A DNA stretch of 64,000 bases, from assembly GCA_936432065.2 (NCBI GenBank), contig OW386287.2:188665729-188729728 (forward strand), given 5' to 3'. The position numbers were made by a program, and so were the translations under genes. Shown in pieces: positions 10,380-23,689 of the stretch. The notes beneath the pieces were generated by a model. The model made no database searches. It had not been told where the DNA came from and saw only the letters and a program-made list of their open reading frames with translations. Numbering within the stretch: position 1 is the stretch's first letter; every line of letters begins with the position of its first letter. This stretch comes from Rutpela maculata (Eukaryota > Arthropoda > Insecta > Coleoptera > Cerambycidae).

Positions 10380-13378
10380 AGGGTGTAGCCGGATAAGCAT
10401 GACGAGTCGGCCCCCAAATGGCAACCTATATCGAAACTTATGTTTTAATATCGACTTGATGTATCAACGCGATTTATGTGTTTTGCCGCCGTACTCCGCT
10501 TTGACCTTGAGATATGGAAAAAAATGAGCGCATGCATGACTAACTTTCAAAGAGACATATCTCGAAAACTAATTGAGCTAGATAGGTAAAACCAACGGGA
10601 GGTTTCAGGTAACCTTAAAGTGTATATTTTATATTCTTTTTGAATTTTTAGAACAATTACGCACATCATTAAAAAATAAGTAAAAAATATAATAATTAAT
10701 AATTCCGTATTCTCTGCGACTTACAATCAGTAAAATAATATATGTTGAAATACTTTATATAAGTTGCGTTAGAAAAAAGTTGGTGCAACACTTCAAAAAA
10801 AAAATAAAATTCGACTCGCACTACATCATATAAGGATACAAACTTGATATGGGACACACCATATAAATATTTTATGAATTGGAATTATTGTTAGAAGAGA
10901 AATTGAATGTAAATATAAATAATTGTCACGTAAATATCTATATCATACGGCGCACAGTGGCACGAATTGTAATTTTTTCGTTCAAAATTATCTAGAGCAC
11001 TTCGCAACCGATTGTTTTTTAAATACTCGTTATTTAATTTCAAAAAAACGTAAGAGAGCCGATTTTTTAATTATGCTAACCAAAATTTTGAGCTTAACCA
11101 AAATGTCAATTTTTTATTTAAATCTTAGTAAAACTTATAAAAAAAATAATTTTTTTTTTAGTCCAATTTACATAAATCTTGTTGAAGTCACTGATTACGA
11201 ATCTGATATCCAAATTGTCATAAACCAACCTACAAGATGGCGGAATCAATGACAACTATAAAATGCTAAAAAATTATGAACAATGAAATATTTTCTTTAA
11301 AGTATAAGTTCCAGGATGAAATTCAAGTTGGCGGATCCAATATGGCGGCAACAAGATGACAAAACTAACTTAAAATTAAATTAAACGCATTAAACTAAAA
11401 AGGCTATTCCTAAGAATTATTAAAAAATTTAAAAAGAACAAATTTTCTGTAATTTTCAAATATCTCCAATATGGCTGCCATACATTAATTATGTCAATCA
11501 TAAATATGTGATTCAGTTCTCCATTAATTTTGAACGTAACCCTAAATAGGTCATATTAATATTTATTTTTTTTTATCTGCTAATAATATAATAAACACCT
11601 AACACCATGAACTTTAAAACAAGAATATTAAACCTAACATAACCTAAGCCTAATAGAACCTTAAACCAAGAACTCTATACCTAACAAGGCAAGAGTTTTA
11701 CACCATGAAATTTAAAACTTAGTGCAAAAATGTTTCGTCATTATTTAAATTTTAAATTTCTCTGTTTAATGTGTTGTTTAAATAATATTAATACTCTAAT
11801 TGAGTTGATAATTTTTTTAATTGTTGATTATCCTAAATACATTTAAATAAAAAAAGTCCTTTATCTAATATATAAAAATCTTGTGTCATAGTGTTTGTTA
11901 TCGAACTCCTCCGAAACGGCTTGACCGATTTTTATGAAATTTTTGGTGTATATTTGGTAGGTCTGAGAATAGGTCGTAGGCTATTTTTTATACCCTTAGG
12001 TGATAAGGGTGGCCCTATCCAGAAATTTTCTTTTTATTTTTTGGACAAAAATTTATAATTTATATGGCAAAACATCATTTGCTGGGTCAGCTAGTATTTT
12101 TATATTATATTAAACATATATATTATATAAATATCATTTAAAAATTAAATATATTATTTATATAAATAAAGGACTGAATCGCGTATTTATGATTGATAAT
12201 TAGTGTATGGCAGCCATATTGGATATATTTGAAAATTTCAGAAAATTTGTTCCTTTTTAAAATTTTAAATAATTCTAAGGAATGGCCTATCTTGTTTAAT
12301 GCATTTAATTTATTTTTAAGTTAGTTTTATCATCTTATTGCCGCCATATTGGATCCGCCATCTTGAATTTCTTCCTGGTACTTAAAATTTAGTATATTTT
12401 AACTTAAAAGTACTTATCAGAAATATTCAAAACTTCTGGGCATAAATTTTAACAAAAATATTTCATTTTTCATAATTTTTTATCATTTTAAAGCCGCCAT
12501 TTTGCAGATTGGTTTATGACAATTTGGATATCAGATTCGTAATCAGTGACCTCAAAATCCCCCCTAGTAACAAGATTTATGTAAATTGGATAAGAACAAA
12601 GTTTTATTAAGATTTAAATAAAAAATGGACATTTTGGCGAAGCCCAATAATTTTGGTTAGCATAATTAAAAAATCGACTCTCTTACGTTTTTTTGAAATT
12701 AAATAACGAGTATTTAAAAAAAATTATCCCAATCGGTTGCGAAGTGCTCTAGATAATTTTGAACGAAAAAATTACAATTCGTGCCACTGTGCGCAATATG
12801 AAATAGATATTTACGTGAAAATTATTTATATTTCATTCAATTTCTCTTCTAACAATAATTCCAATTCATAAAATATTTATGTGTCCCATGTCAAGTTTGT
12901 ATCCTTATATGATGTAGTGCGCGTCGAATTTTATTTTTTTTCGAAGTGTTACACCAATTTTTTTCTAAAGCAACTTTTATGAGTAATAGTGCATATAAAG
13001 TATTACAACATATATTATTTCAGTGATTGTAAGTCACAGAGAACACGGAAATATTAATTATTATATTTTTTATTTATTTTTTAATGATGTGCGTAATTAT
13101 TCTAGAAATTGAAAAAAAATATAAAATATACTCTTCAAAGTTACCTGAAACCTCCCGTTGGCTTTACCTCCCTAGCTCAATTAGTTTTCGAGATATATCT
13201 CTTTGAAAGATAGTCATGCACGCGCTCATTTTTTTCCATATCTCAAGGTCAAAGCGGGTTCGGCGGCAAAACACATATATATCGCGTTCATACATCAAGT
13301 CGATATTAAAACATGCGTTTCGATATAGGTTGCCATTTGGGGGCCGACTCGTCATGCTTATCCGGCTAAACCCTTTCA
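10380..13378. mobile_element. 3-kb fold-back element with ~1.15-kb arms
   Basis: The left arm (10380-~11530) starts GGGTGTAGCCGGATAAGCAT. The right arm (~12180-13378) is its reverse complement ending at GGGTTTAGCCGGATAAGCAT. Matches recur along the whole arms (GACGAGTCGGCCCCCAAATG, CTTTGACCTTGAGATATGGA, AATGGCTGCC blocks). The ~650-bp centre contains a Helitron-like insert. No coding sequence. The arms have diverged by many point changes, so it is not recent. Confidence 0.85.
11864..12095 (+). mobile_element. Short Helitron-like non-autonomous element
   Basis: It begins TCTAATATATAAAAATCTTG after an A and ends GGGTCAGCTAG before a T, matching the 5'-TC / CTRR-3' termini and A|T insertion site of Helitrons. 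Internally it has GAACTCCTCCGAAACGGC and TTTTATGAAATTTTTGG, text common in short arthropod repeats. It sits in the centre of the fold-back element. The classification rests on the ends only. Confidence 0.45.
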
Positions 13379-15078
13379 AGTCAATATCTTAAACGATTCC
13401 AGAGTAATCCACTAGATGTGGAAGTAATTACATCAGCTCGAAGTCTGAAAACTAATAAAATTTTCGAGTTACTATAATTTGTAAACATTTGATAGTGGAA
13501 AAAAATTGTTTAAGCAAAATTATTGGGAAATTTTATATTATAATCTAGAATATTGATAATACCTACTTACTACTTAGGGCAATGTGGACAATGAGATAAT
13601 TGCAAAAATCTGCAGTGAAGCATAAGTAAATATTCATATTTTTGGGCGAGTGTAAATCGTAAAAAAAATAGCAATAGAGATGTTGTGTGACAGATCAGTA
13701 AAAACTGGAAAAATACAGAAGAAATCAATTTTTTAAAGAAACAACACTACGATAAGTAAATGTTATTGATTATGCAAAATTAATAACGTCAGAACAACAG
13801 GGCAGACAGTTTTCCGAAATTCAAGCAACTTCTTCAAATTTCGAGATGCTGTAATTTTTTAACAATTTATCGTAGAAAAAAATTGTTTAGGCAAAAGCTT
13901 TAGGAAATCGTATAATCTACAATACTGGTAATAACTAGTTATTAGGAGGGAATAACGGGAACTGAGATAATTGCAAAAATCTGCAGCGAAGCAAAAATTT
14001 TTCCTTTCTGTCGTCTGTAAATCGCAAAGTATTGCGAATAGAGAAAAATTGTGTAAATACAAGTTGTAGCTCTTTTTATTCTCTACAGTATTGGTAATAA
14101 CTAATTTTAAGGTAAAACTAACAGAAAATGAGATAATCGGGAATGATTGGGGCAACTGCCTCTAAAGTATAGAAAAACAAAATCTCTTGTAGAACATCTA
14201 TATTGACTTTACTATATCAGAAATCTCTTCATTTGAAAAATTATTGGTATATTCGTCGTCGAGAAGGTAACAACCTTGGTAGCAACATACAAATCTTACA
14301 TTGCTTCTTGCATTAAATTTTATAGCAAGTTTTAAATTTATTATTTAATACTTTTCTTTTCCAATAAGTACACGCACATAATATAGCATGTTCAACGCAT
14401 AAGGAAATTGGGTTTTCAAGCTCGTGTATATTTAATGCCCTCACTACGCCGTTTTGCGCCCGCTAGAAAATTATAACACTTCTTTACTTGTTAAATAATT
14501 TACTATTGATATATTCATGGTGGAATTATCTTATTTTAGATCTTAGCAATTAATGATTTGGAAATTCGTAAATAAGTAGGAATCAGAGGAGCTCGTGTAC
14601 TGCATAACACATGTTCATAACTTTTGCTAAAGATTGAATTCGTTCTTTGTTACTGGCTGATTTTGCAGAATTTTGTTTTATGTTTTGCCCAATAACTGTC
14701 ATAAATTTAAATAAATGTTATGCATTTTAAACTACACCCATCTACATTGTATATATATTACATTTTTCCTAGGATGCAGATAAGTTTCATGAATTTTTAT
14801 CTATAATATATCCAGGTCAGCTTAGTTGATCCTGGTTGAATTAATAAGTTCCTGAGACGATACATTAAATATTTGAATACACAATATACGTTGTGTGTTC
14901 TGCATTCGATAAATTATTTATAACCTTAAAAGGAAACTTTATCTTCACTTTTTACATAAACTATTTTTTCATATACAGAGTTTTCCAATGAAAAGTGAAT
15001 GAACAGTCCAACACAACTCGGACTAACTTTAACATTACCTATATGATTAATTAGTTTACATCTATGTATATCATACAT
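13379..15078. repeat. A+T-rich interval with a diverged ~390-bp tandem repeat
   Basis: The segment 13440-13660 is repeated in diverged form at 13820-14020 (both contain AAAAAAATTGTTTARGCAAAA and GAGATAATTGCAAAAATCTGC), and part again from about 14030. The rest (14160-15078) shows no gene or transposon signature. Confidence 0.6.
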
Positions 15079-15270
15079 TATAAACATAGCGTTATTTTCC
15101 TATAAGTTTATTAATTGTTAGTTTAGCTTTATCAGAATTAATATTCATTAATTATAATAATATTTATTTATATTTTATAAACATAGCGTTATTTTCCTAT
15201 AAGTTTATTAATTGTTAGTTTAGCTTTATCAGAATTAATATTCATTAATTATAATAATATTTATTTATTA
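15079..15270. repeat. 96-bp tandem duplication
   Basis: The unit beginning TTATAAACATAGCGTTATTT at 15079 is repeated essentially without change from 15175. The near-identity points to a recent slippage or unequal exchange. Confidence 0.93.
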
Positions 15271-15549
15271 ACAATTTTTGTTCTGTGTCAAGAAACTAAG
15301 TCTTGGAGCTACATGACACGCACACTTTACTTTTCTGTCTTATGGAGATGGACTCTCTCTGGAATTTCTCTATTCATGCATTTCACAACATGGATCATTT
15401 ACAATTTTTTTGTAAAAAATTCGTTGCTGAATTGTCTTGAAATTCGGCGAGGCATAGTCGAGCATGTTTCTATACTGATGTAATTTTTTTTATCAAAATC
15501 GTTAATAACATTTTTACTCAGCGCCAGCGATCAAAAGTGTGTGACATGT

Positions 15550-16590
15550 CTCCGATCAAAGAACCTATTGCTAGATACATAACAGCTATCACTTCACTAT
15601 GTACCTTGTTTGCACCAACATAGTCACATTAAATGTCCATTAAAAAGGATAGATAAAAATAACATCCCATAAGCAACAGTGGCGGGTATGTGCAGAAAGG
15701 TAAATATTTTAAATAAAATGAATTATTGCAATTCCTGCATTACCGGCTCTTTATACAACATGATGTAGGCATGCAATATTACGGTAAGATAATGCTTGAT
15801 ATATTTCAAATTTAATTAGCCTAAACTTTGAAATAGTATATTTATTGTTACAAATCTGTAAAATATCTCAACATTCATAAAAATTGCATTTCTCTATTCT
15901 TTTTGAAAGTTTACATTTAATAAGAGGGTAAATATTATACATATTTACATGACTAAATCACTAATATTTTTTATTTGAATGTTGGTCATTATAATTTATT
16001 ATGTTTCTGCGCTATTGAATAGCATATTTAATAAACACACCACAAATTAGACAAGCCTTAAATTCAATGTCAAGATTGTCTGGGTAGAAGTCACATATTT
16101 AAAATAATAAATACATGCTGTTTTCTGAAGGATATTAAAGGAAATATGTATTGAAAGGATATTAAAATTTAATTGCTATCCAGCTTATTACAACTCTAAA
16201 CTGAACCCCATCATGTTACAACTATGAAGTTTATACCAACTTACTTAGGAAACGAACGATTTTCTTCTTTTCTAAACTGCTTTCTGTAAACAGCACAGCA
16301 CTTCACCATTTTGCTAAATATATTGTCACTAAACTGTGTAAATATGACTTCTTCACCAGTTTTTGATTGGAGAACACGAAAAACATTTATTAACATTAAT
16401 GGCGGACATGTCAAGCTGAGATTACGATAATCGAATTGAACCGATCGTGTCCGAGACGTTACGAATAGATCGACTAGCCAATCAGGAACTTATGGGATAT
16501 TTGCAACTGAAGTGCCTTAGACTGTGACTATCTCAGTAACAAACAAACCAATTCACATTATGTATCTAGGTATAAGTTCTTTAATCAGAG
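15550..16590. mobile_element. hAT-like non-autonomous element, copy A
   Basis: Imperfect TIRs, CTCCGATCAAAGAACCTATT at 15550 and the complement of CTCTGATTAAAGAACTTATA at 16590, enclose 1.04 kb of non-coding DNA. Flanking TGACATGT and GACATAGT resemble a decayed 8-bp target duplication. Its ends and several internal blocks match copy B (28599-29213). Confidence 0.75.
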
Positions 16591-17044
16591 GACATAGTAA
16601 TTAAAGTATAATGTTCTAATTTTGAAAACAAATATTATATCTAATCTTATAATCGGTGAATAACTTTGAGAATAGACCGCTGCCTAATGAATCACTACTT
16701 CCACATCCAGATTTCGTATCCAACTATCTTACAACGGACAAAATTTTGATACTATATTTGTACTCCACTATGAGGAAATAATTGTTCATATAATTTTAAT
16801 AATATAATATATAAAATCGTCTACCTTAAAACCCATAAAATGTTATGCCACATCGGTAGAGGGGGTAGAGGGGGTGGAGGTGGTGAGGGTGGCCGATGCT
16901 AAAGAAAACTTTGAAGCTTTTGGCTTATCTGCACACTAAACCACAATTTTTTAACCCCTTTTAATAATGGGGGGGGTGGTAACGTCATGAAACATAGAAA
17001 TTTTAAGTTCGAGCAAATAAAGTTTCTGTCTGTCGGTTTGTAAC
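16591..17044. other. No gene; G-rich patch at 16855-16990
   Basis: A short purine-rich run (GGTAGAGGGGGTAGAGGGGG and a GGGGGGG run near 16970) breaks otherwise A+T-rich DNA. No other feature seen. Confidence 0.5.
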
Positions 17045-17967
17045 TTTTTTTGTGTTCTTGATTATTCTTGAATGGTTTATGATTAGTAAATTAAAGAAAT
17101 AGAGAAAATATACAATTTAATTAATTGTTTGAGTATTTATTTGTTATTGGTATTGCTCTGAATATTTTATCTTGTAGTTCGCTGCCTCGAAGCTTCCTTC
17201 TTCTCTCTTGTTTTTTAAATTTTTCTGAGGCAACTTGAACATTCTTGTCATCAACTTCCAACATTTCACCTTTTTTCTCTTCTAACTCTTTGACTCTCTT
17301 CTTTATACTATCAATATCATATTCAGTGTCGTTTATTAATGGTTTTCCTCCTTTTATTTTGGTCGTTGCCGTTAGGTTATTTGCCCTGGCTTCTTTTAAC
17401 TTATCTCTTAATATTTTGTTAGATTATTATCTTTCCTCCCATGACATATCATTGGTTATAAACATACCAGTATTTTTTATCTTGAACATATTTTGAAAAA
17501 CTTCTTCGGTCTTCTTAAAATATTGCAGGACTTTTATAATGATTGGAGTTTTCGTGTTTTCTTTTGGTTCAGTATGTATAATTTACATGTGCTTCATTTA
17601 AATTAATTTGCAGATGTTCACTGAGTTGGGAAAATGTATCGTTTAAAAAATTCTCTTAGTTTGGGTCTAGACTGAAACTGCAATATTACTTTTCCGTATC
17701 CTTTTTTCTGGAAATTCCACCCGTTCTTTTAGAGCAGTATTTTCTGCGCTTAGTTTTGAGATAATTTCATTAGATTTTAGAATTTGGGCACAGCTCAGCC
17801 TTGTTTGCATCTGTTTTAGAAGGTAACGCTTCTTTTTTATTGACTTTTGTCAGTAAAATTTCGAGAAGTTCTTTATTATCTATCAGTTTATCCATAATAC
17901 AGAAGCAGGATTTGTGCGTATTTATTAATGGAAATATTGTTCCGAGGGACCCAGAACCTAGCTCCAT
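17045..17967 (-). pseudogene. Non-LTR retrotransposon ORF1 relic (coiled-coil)
   Basis: Minus-strand reading, in several frames, gives MDKLIDNKELLEILLTKVNK (about 17890), a heptad-rich block with LKERVEF and KRIRKSN (about 17700), then MSWEER, LRDKLKEARANNLTATTKIK, NDTEYDIDSIKKRVKELEEK and a basic tail KKQERRRKLRGSEL (about 17200). The order of coiled coil, short conserved block and basic C-terminus resembles the ORF1 (RNA-binding, gag-like) protein of insect LINEs. Stops and frameshifts make it dead. No reverse transcriptase is attached. Confidence 0.5.
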
Positions 17968-19020
17968 TGCTTGCGCGAGGTGTACTAATTATAGTTATTA
18001 ATTATTATTTATATGCTCACCGTTCTATTCTCATCCGCACATAGTAGGTAAATTCGGGTTCTGAAAATTACCGTTAGAGAACTGTCAGGAGTTTGCGCAG
18101 TTTCTAAATCCGAACGCGTCATGAAGTAGATGAGGTAAATAAAATTGTTGAGGCTTTTGGTTCTTGTACACACACTAAATCACAATTTTATTTTTTTCAT
18201 CGCTTTTAATAAAGCGGTGGCTTTGGCTAATGCCAAAATTTTTTTTGAGACCTTAGCTTCTCTTATATACACTAAATACCAATTTTGTGGACTTTTTCTT
18301 GTTTGATTTACTTATTTAACCGCATTTACCCCAATTTACCCCACAATCCTTCAACGGAATAATATCAAAATATAATCTAGTTCCTGATCTCATTAGAACA
18401 CATACGTGTACCTTTCTAGTCAATAAAATTGGAAACAGAATAATACCTTTAATCCTTAAAAACGAAATCAGCATCATTAGTATTTTATTTATTTTTCATG
18501 AATTCAACAAACCCCTTTTTTTAGTAACTTTTCAATAATTTTTGCTAATGTAGGTAGTAGTGATATGGGACGAGAGTTAGATGGATGTTCTAAATTCCCA
18601 CACTTGTAAAGCGAAATCACAATAGCTATTTAAAAAAAAAAAAAGGAAATAGTGCTGATTCAAATAATTAATTATGATTATCGAAATTAATACGCGGTAA
18701 ATTTTCAAATATTTTACAGAGATTCCGTCAAACCCAGAATATTTTTTATTTTTAATTTCTTTAATAGTTTATTTTAATTTAAGGTATTGCAATTATAGAT
18801 TTCACTCTCATTACTCATTTGGAAGAATTATATTTTCAGTTAGTATACCTGCAATTGAGCAATAATAGTCGTTTATAACATTAGGATTTAAAGAGGTTGT
18901 GACGTGCATTTTACATTTGCCCTTAGCCCATTTATGATTACCGAAGTCTCTTTTGCCATATTATAGCCCCGTCGATGATGAAGGTATTTACCTACAAAAA
19001 ATTGCAAAATTAATAATTGT
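17968..19020. other. No gene; contains dispersed repeat 18270-18411
   Basis: 18285-18411 matches 10255-10376 in the same orientation. Other parts are low-complexity A+T-rich DNA. Confidence 0.5.
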
Positions 19021-19711
19021 TTTTTAATGAGTTCGTGAAAGTTATAGAATAATATCCTGAAAAGTTTACATTTCGCTCGAATGCAGAACAAAAAAAAAGT
19101 GAAGTAAAAATTTGTTCATCCATTTTTCCAAAATTTTGAAATGAAATCAAGCTAGGAAAAAATAAAAAATACAGATGGATAGATCACGTATTTATGAACA
19201 AAAAATGTCGTAACAAAATTTATCACTAAAGCCACGGTATTCCCGGAAAAAAAAATCAAGTAACGTTATAACTCGGAGCGAGATCCATGCGTGCGCGCGC
19301 TTGAATACGCATGACTGTGACACCGACTCACTGAATTACATGTCACTAAATTAGAATTTGTTCGATCTATATGAATGTTGTTTCATTTAAAAGATGGAAA
19401 TTGTAGCTTTCCCATGCTTTTTTGTTTTAGAAAATACAAGCAACGGATGGATGGTAAAAATATACTTATATATATTATCACGGCCGAACTCAATCTTCGC
19501 AATAAAAAATATAGAAAAAAAAATTAAAGCTCTTTAAAAAAATTCTTTCTTCATTGAGAACTGTTAAATAAATAGTTAAAAAAAAACTGTTAAAGAGTAT
19601 GTACATTTCATGATTATTATGGTTTATTAAGTTGTAGTAACGTGGATTCAAAAAAAAGTACATCTCAAATCATTTTAATTTCCTTGCTTGATGATTTTTT
19701 TGATAAATATG

Positions 19712-21836
19712 TACAGTGTGTCCCAGGATAGATGTAACAAGAGGTGTAATGTACCAAAAATTTTGGAATCTTGGAATGGTATTTAGGGATTGAGTCCTGC
19801 TTGTTGTAAAACTAAAGTATACCAAAAATGACTTGATTTGGTGTTCTACAGGGTGTTTTATAAGCAAAGTTGTAAAAATCACCACTAATAAAGTACCTTT
19901 ATTTTTCAAAATATGAAAAAATTCCGCTAAGAAAAGTTATTTAGAATGCAATTTTATACCTCTATACCAAATTTCAGGAATAAAAAAATTATTTTTTTGA
20001 AACTTCCCATTTTTTGCGAATTAAGAGTTAAATTCATATTTAAAGTTGTGTAGGAGCAAATGTTAATCATTTCAAAAAGTAGGCTATTGGTAAATAAAAA
20101 ATTGAATATACAAGATGTAAGAAGGTATAATGTTAATCGAACTAATTGTAAAACAAGAAACAATTACTAGCAGAAGATTAATGAGGTTTAAAAATTATAA
20201 CAAGTAATAAATGTCAAAAACATAACAGATTAATTATTGACCAATACAAAACAATGTTTACAATTTTTTTATTATTCGACGTAGCTACCACCCACATCCA
20301 CACATATTTCGATCCTTCGACTGAAGTCTTTAAAACTGTTTCGAATATGATTTAACGGTATGGAGTTTACGGCATTTGTAATTCTCTGCTTCAATACTGC
20401 TACATCGTTAGGAAGTGGTTCAGCTTAAATCAACTGCTTGAGGCGACCCCATAAAAAGAAATCCAATATTGATAGGTCTGGGGATCTCGCCGGCCACTTG
20501 ATCGGTCCATTCTTGGCAATCCCATTTTCTCCAAAATTTAAATTCAACCACCGATTAACCATTTCTGTGGAGTGGCCAGGGCAACCATCATGTTGAAAAT
20601 AAATTAAAGGCATATCTCTTAAAATATTTGAATGTTCTTCAGAAAATCTTTCAAGAAGCTGTAAATAAGTGTGCTGGTTTAACCTTCCCTCAATGAAATA
20701 AGGTCCAATAACTCCAACGTGATAAGAAACGGCACACCACATATTCACTTTTGTATAATATTGTCTTCTACAATGAATTCTAAAATTTGGATATTCAGAA
20801 GCCCAAAACCGACAATTCTGAGATGAAACAACACCATTGGTTGTGAATGTGGATTCATCTGAGAAAATTATGAAATGATGAAAAAATCTCTCTTCCATGA
20901 TTTTTTCTCCAATGGTCAAACAAAAATTCAACCTACGGCCGTCATCTCCCTCTTCAAGCGTATGTTTATAATTTGCTTTTTATGCCCTGATTTTCTTTGC
21001 CTTGTAAATTCTTTGGAGTTCAGACTTGCTAATATTAATAAGAGCTGATCTCTCTCTAGGATTTTTTATAACAGAGGCATGAGCTATAATAGCCCCAACA
21101 TTGTCTTCATCATATGCTTTTATTTTTCTTTTCATGTTAAGAACACTACCAGTAGCCAGAAACTTTTTAATTATTCTCATAGCCTGAGTACGTGACAAAG
21201 CAGTGTTTGGAAATTTCAAATTAAATTGGCTTACCACTTCTCTTAGCGAGTTTTCACCGCCAATTCCGTAGCATTGCACATTATAAATTTTTTCACGCAC
21301 TGTGAGTACCATTTTCACTTAATTTTTTATGCTTGGTTCGTTAATTTGAAACAGAAATTAAGGGTGATATTGACTACGTTTGACAGATATGTCAATGATA
21401 AATGATAAATGTGTATCCACTGCTTTTCTCATAGCCTACTTTTAGCTTCTATATAACTTTAAATATTAATTCACAAAAAATAATTTCTATGCAGTTTTAA
21501 TTGAATGGTTCAAAATAAAATACTAATTTATTGAAAAAATGGGAATTTTAAAAAAAAAAATTTTATATTCCTGAAATTTTGTATAGATGTATAAAATTGC
21601 ATTCTAAATAATTTTTCTTAGTGGAATTTTTTCATATTTTGAAAAATAAAGGTACTTTATTAGTGGTGATTTTTACAACTTTGCTTATAAAACACCCTGC
21701 AGAACACCAAATCAAGTCATTTTTGGTATACTTTAGTTTTACAACAAGCAGGACTCAATCCCCAAATACTATTCCAAAATTCCAAAATTTTTGGTCCATT
21801 ACACCTCTTATTACATCTATTGTGGGACACACTGTA
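19712..21836. mobile_element. Tc1/mariner-superfamily element with TIRs (copy 2)
   Basis: Ends TACAGTGTGTCCCAGGATAG (19712) and its near-complement at 21836 (CACTGTA), with TA at both borders. Inverted similarity extends inward about 230 bp on each side (for example 19850-19920 against 21625-21700). It carries a minus-strand transposase in two frames (21318-20980 and 20931-20425). It is a different lineage from 4733-6520 but shares the first 12 bp of the TIR. Confidence 0.88.
20425..21312 (-). pseudogene. Mariner-like transposase, interrupted between DNA-binding and DDE domains
   Basis: The first frame (ATG at 21310-21312, to 20980) is the DNA-binding part: VREKIYNVQCYGIGGENSLR, LREVVSQFNLKFP and a basic second HTH. 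After a short break the second frame (20931-20425) gives the catalytic core: the first acidic residue in IIFSDESTF, TNGVVSSQNCRFWAS, VNMWCAVS, the second in FQHDGCPGH, and WPARSPDLSILDFFLWG with the third. The second and third acidic residues are about 36-37 positions apart. About 50 bp (20932-20979) around the junction do not read through, so the gene is probably dead. Confidence 0.85.
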
Positions 21837-22819
21837 TATTGAAGGCTGTAACTTGTCGAGAAATTGACTCATTGGCAAAAATAAAACATCACTATTTCGG
21901 AAAAACGTATACTTTTCGACTGTTCAAACACAAATTCGTTTACTTGTATGCATTTTTTTCGAAAATATGGTCAGTTCTATCTTGATCAGAAATAGCGATT
22001 TTCACGATCTTATTCTTATAACTCTCTAAGTATAGCTTTGAATACCAATTCTGGAACTTTTCCAATACATTAACAAATGTATAAGGAATCCATTGGATAT
22101 AGTTGAAATGTGGGTAGATGTATCCCTAATAAATACAATACAGCAAAGGCAGGTAAAAATTCATACGAGTGATGGTGCGGCAGATCTGCTTCGGTCCAGC
22201 GACTATGTGTGGTGTCGGTGTATGCGTTCATAATTATATATTTTCCCTCCATACTCACTATTTACCCTCCTATTTACTAAGAAAAATGTTAAAAATGTGT
22301 AATCAGAAAGAGAAAAAGCTTCATTTTCCTCGTTAGTACTGCTAAGAATTTTTAGAGGTTTCATAGTATGTATTTAACCGTGCGCTTGGCCGCGCAGAGT
22401 CACAAAGTTATTTCACTATTTTTCCAGGAATACCGTGACTTTAGAGATCAATTTTATTAGGACACTTTTTGTTCAGAAACATGTGGTCTACCCACCTGTA
22501 TTTTTTATTTTTTCCTACCCTGACTTAATTTCAAAATTTTGAAAACATGGATGGAAAAAATTTTTTTTTTCACTTTTTTTGTATGTTGTGCATCCGAGCA
22601 TGTAAACTTTTCAGGATATTAGTCTATACATTTTCACGAACTCATTAAAAAATTATATTTATTTTGCAAGTTTTTGGAGGTTTTACTATAAAATGTTCTC
22701 TGTCGTCTGATCTTATTATTATTTATCTGTTCGAATCTCTAGTTATAAGAATTCTTTTGCCTTTTTTAATGACTTTTTTTTTAATATTCCGGTACTTGCT
22801 ACTGGTGGCTCAATATTTA

Positions 22820-23085
22820 GGTCTTCCGAGCGGTATCCAGTATACCCATTGTTTCAGACGTTCTTCTATTTCACTAGTGGCAGGTGCTGGAGCTGATATA
22901 ACAAATATAAAGCGTGATGGCTGGAAATCTATATTCGATAGATATATCGAAAAATTAGTCGAAAATAGGAAGAAACTGACGAACAAGATTCTGTTTGGCC
23001 GAGAATGTATTACCATGGATAATAACAAACATTTTATGACAAAGATCTCAATTGGTGAAGAATATACTTCCATGGAAATGCTGTA
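22820..23085 (+). pseudogene. Crypton/DIRS-type tyrosine recombinase, C-terminal fragment
   Basis: The frame contains THCFRRSSISLVAGAGADIT then NIKRDGWKS and a final YIEKLVENRKK. This is the H-x-x-R box, the W/H position and the nucleophilic tyrosine of the Crypton-type recombinase fold. The arginine-I region and N-terminal domain are missing. The same family occurs again at 54763-55380. Confidence 0.75.
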
Positions 23086-23407
23086 GATTTTTTCTGAAAG
23101 CTATTCCGTTGCCTCATCATGTACTTCCAATTCTTCTGATTTAGAGAAATGTATTACTATTATTTATAATAAATCAATATTTCAAGTGAGTTTCTATGTT
23201 TGCTGGAAATATTTTTCACATTCGTTTGGAAACTGACAATTTTCCACACGCAAAATAAGTGCAGGAAATGCTATTTTTCTCACGCTTGTAAAAAAGATTA
23301 ATTAAATACAATATAAATAAAATATACATGGGCCAGTAGTATAAAGCCAAAAAATTAAACGAATCGAAAATAATTGCTACAAAAGGTTTTATTGTTTTAA
23401 TGGCTTT
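23086..23407. other. No recognised feature
   Basis: A+T-rich interval between the recombinase fragment and the left inverted repeat of the CXC element. Confidence 0.4.
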
Positions 23408-23689
23408 ATTTGTTGCCTAATATGACCATCCTAGGTTTCCCCCTGGCGGAGTTGTGTTTAAGTGGTGGGGGGTAAAAATGTACCCCCGAGAGGGGTATTT
23501 TTGCGGTTTTACGGTTATATCTCGTAAAGGCCTCACAATATCGAAAACATAGTCTATTAAAAGTTGTAAGGCATTATTTATGAAACATTTTCGTCTTAAC
23601 TTCTGCTTTTTGGTAATATCACCTAAACTAACCCATCTATCAATCCAAATTCAACCCTACCACCAACATCCGAAGCAGCCCGCCAACAT

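Larger units (their letters stand above)
19021..22655. mobile_element. Fold-back element interrupted by a mariner-like element
   Basis: Sequence at 19021-~19300 (TTTTTTAATGAGTTCGTGAA, CCTGAAAAGTTTACAT, the block ending CACGGTATTCC) is repeated inverted at ~22380-22655. The interior holds the mariner-like element 19712-21836. The remaining interior, including 21837-22379, shows nothing. Confidence 0.7.

Noticed and set aside
17245..17496. + strand ORF of 83 codons with a hydrophobic look
   Set aside because: Antisense shadow of the coiled-coil LINE ORF1 on the minus strand.
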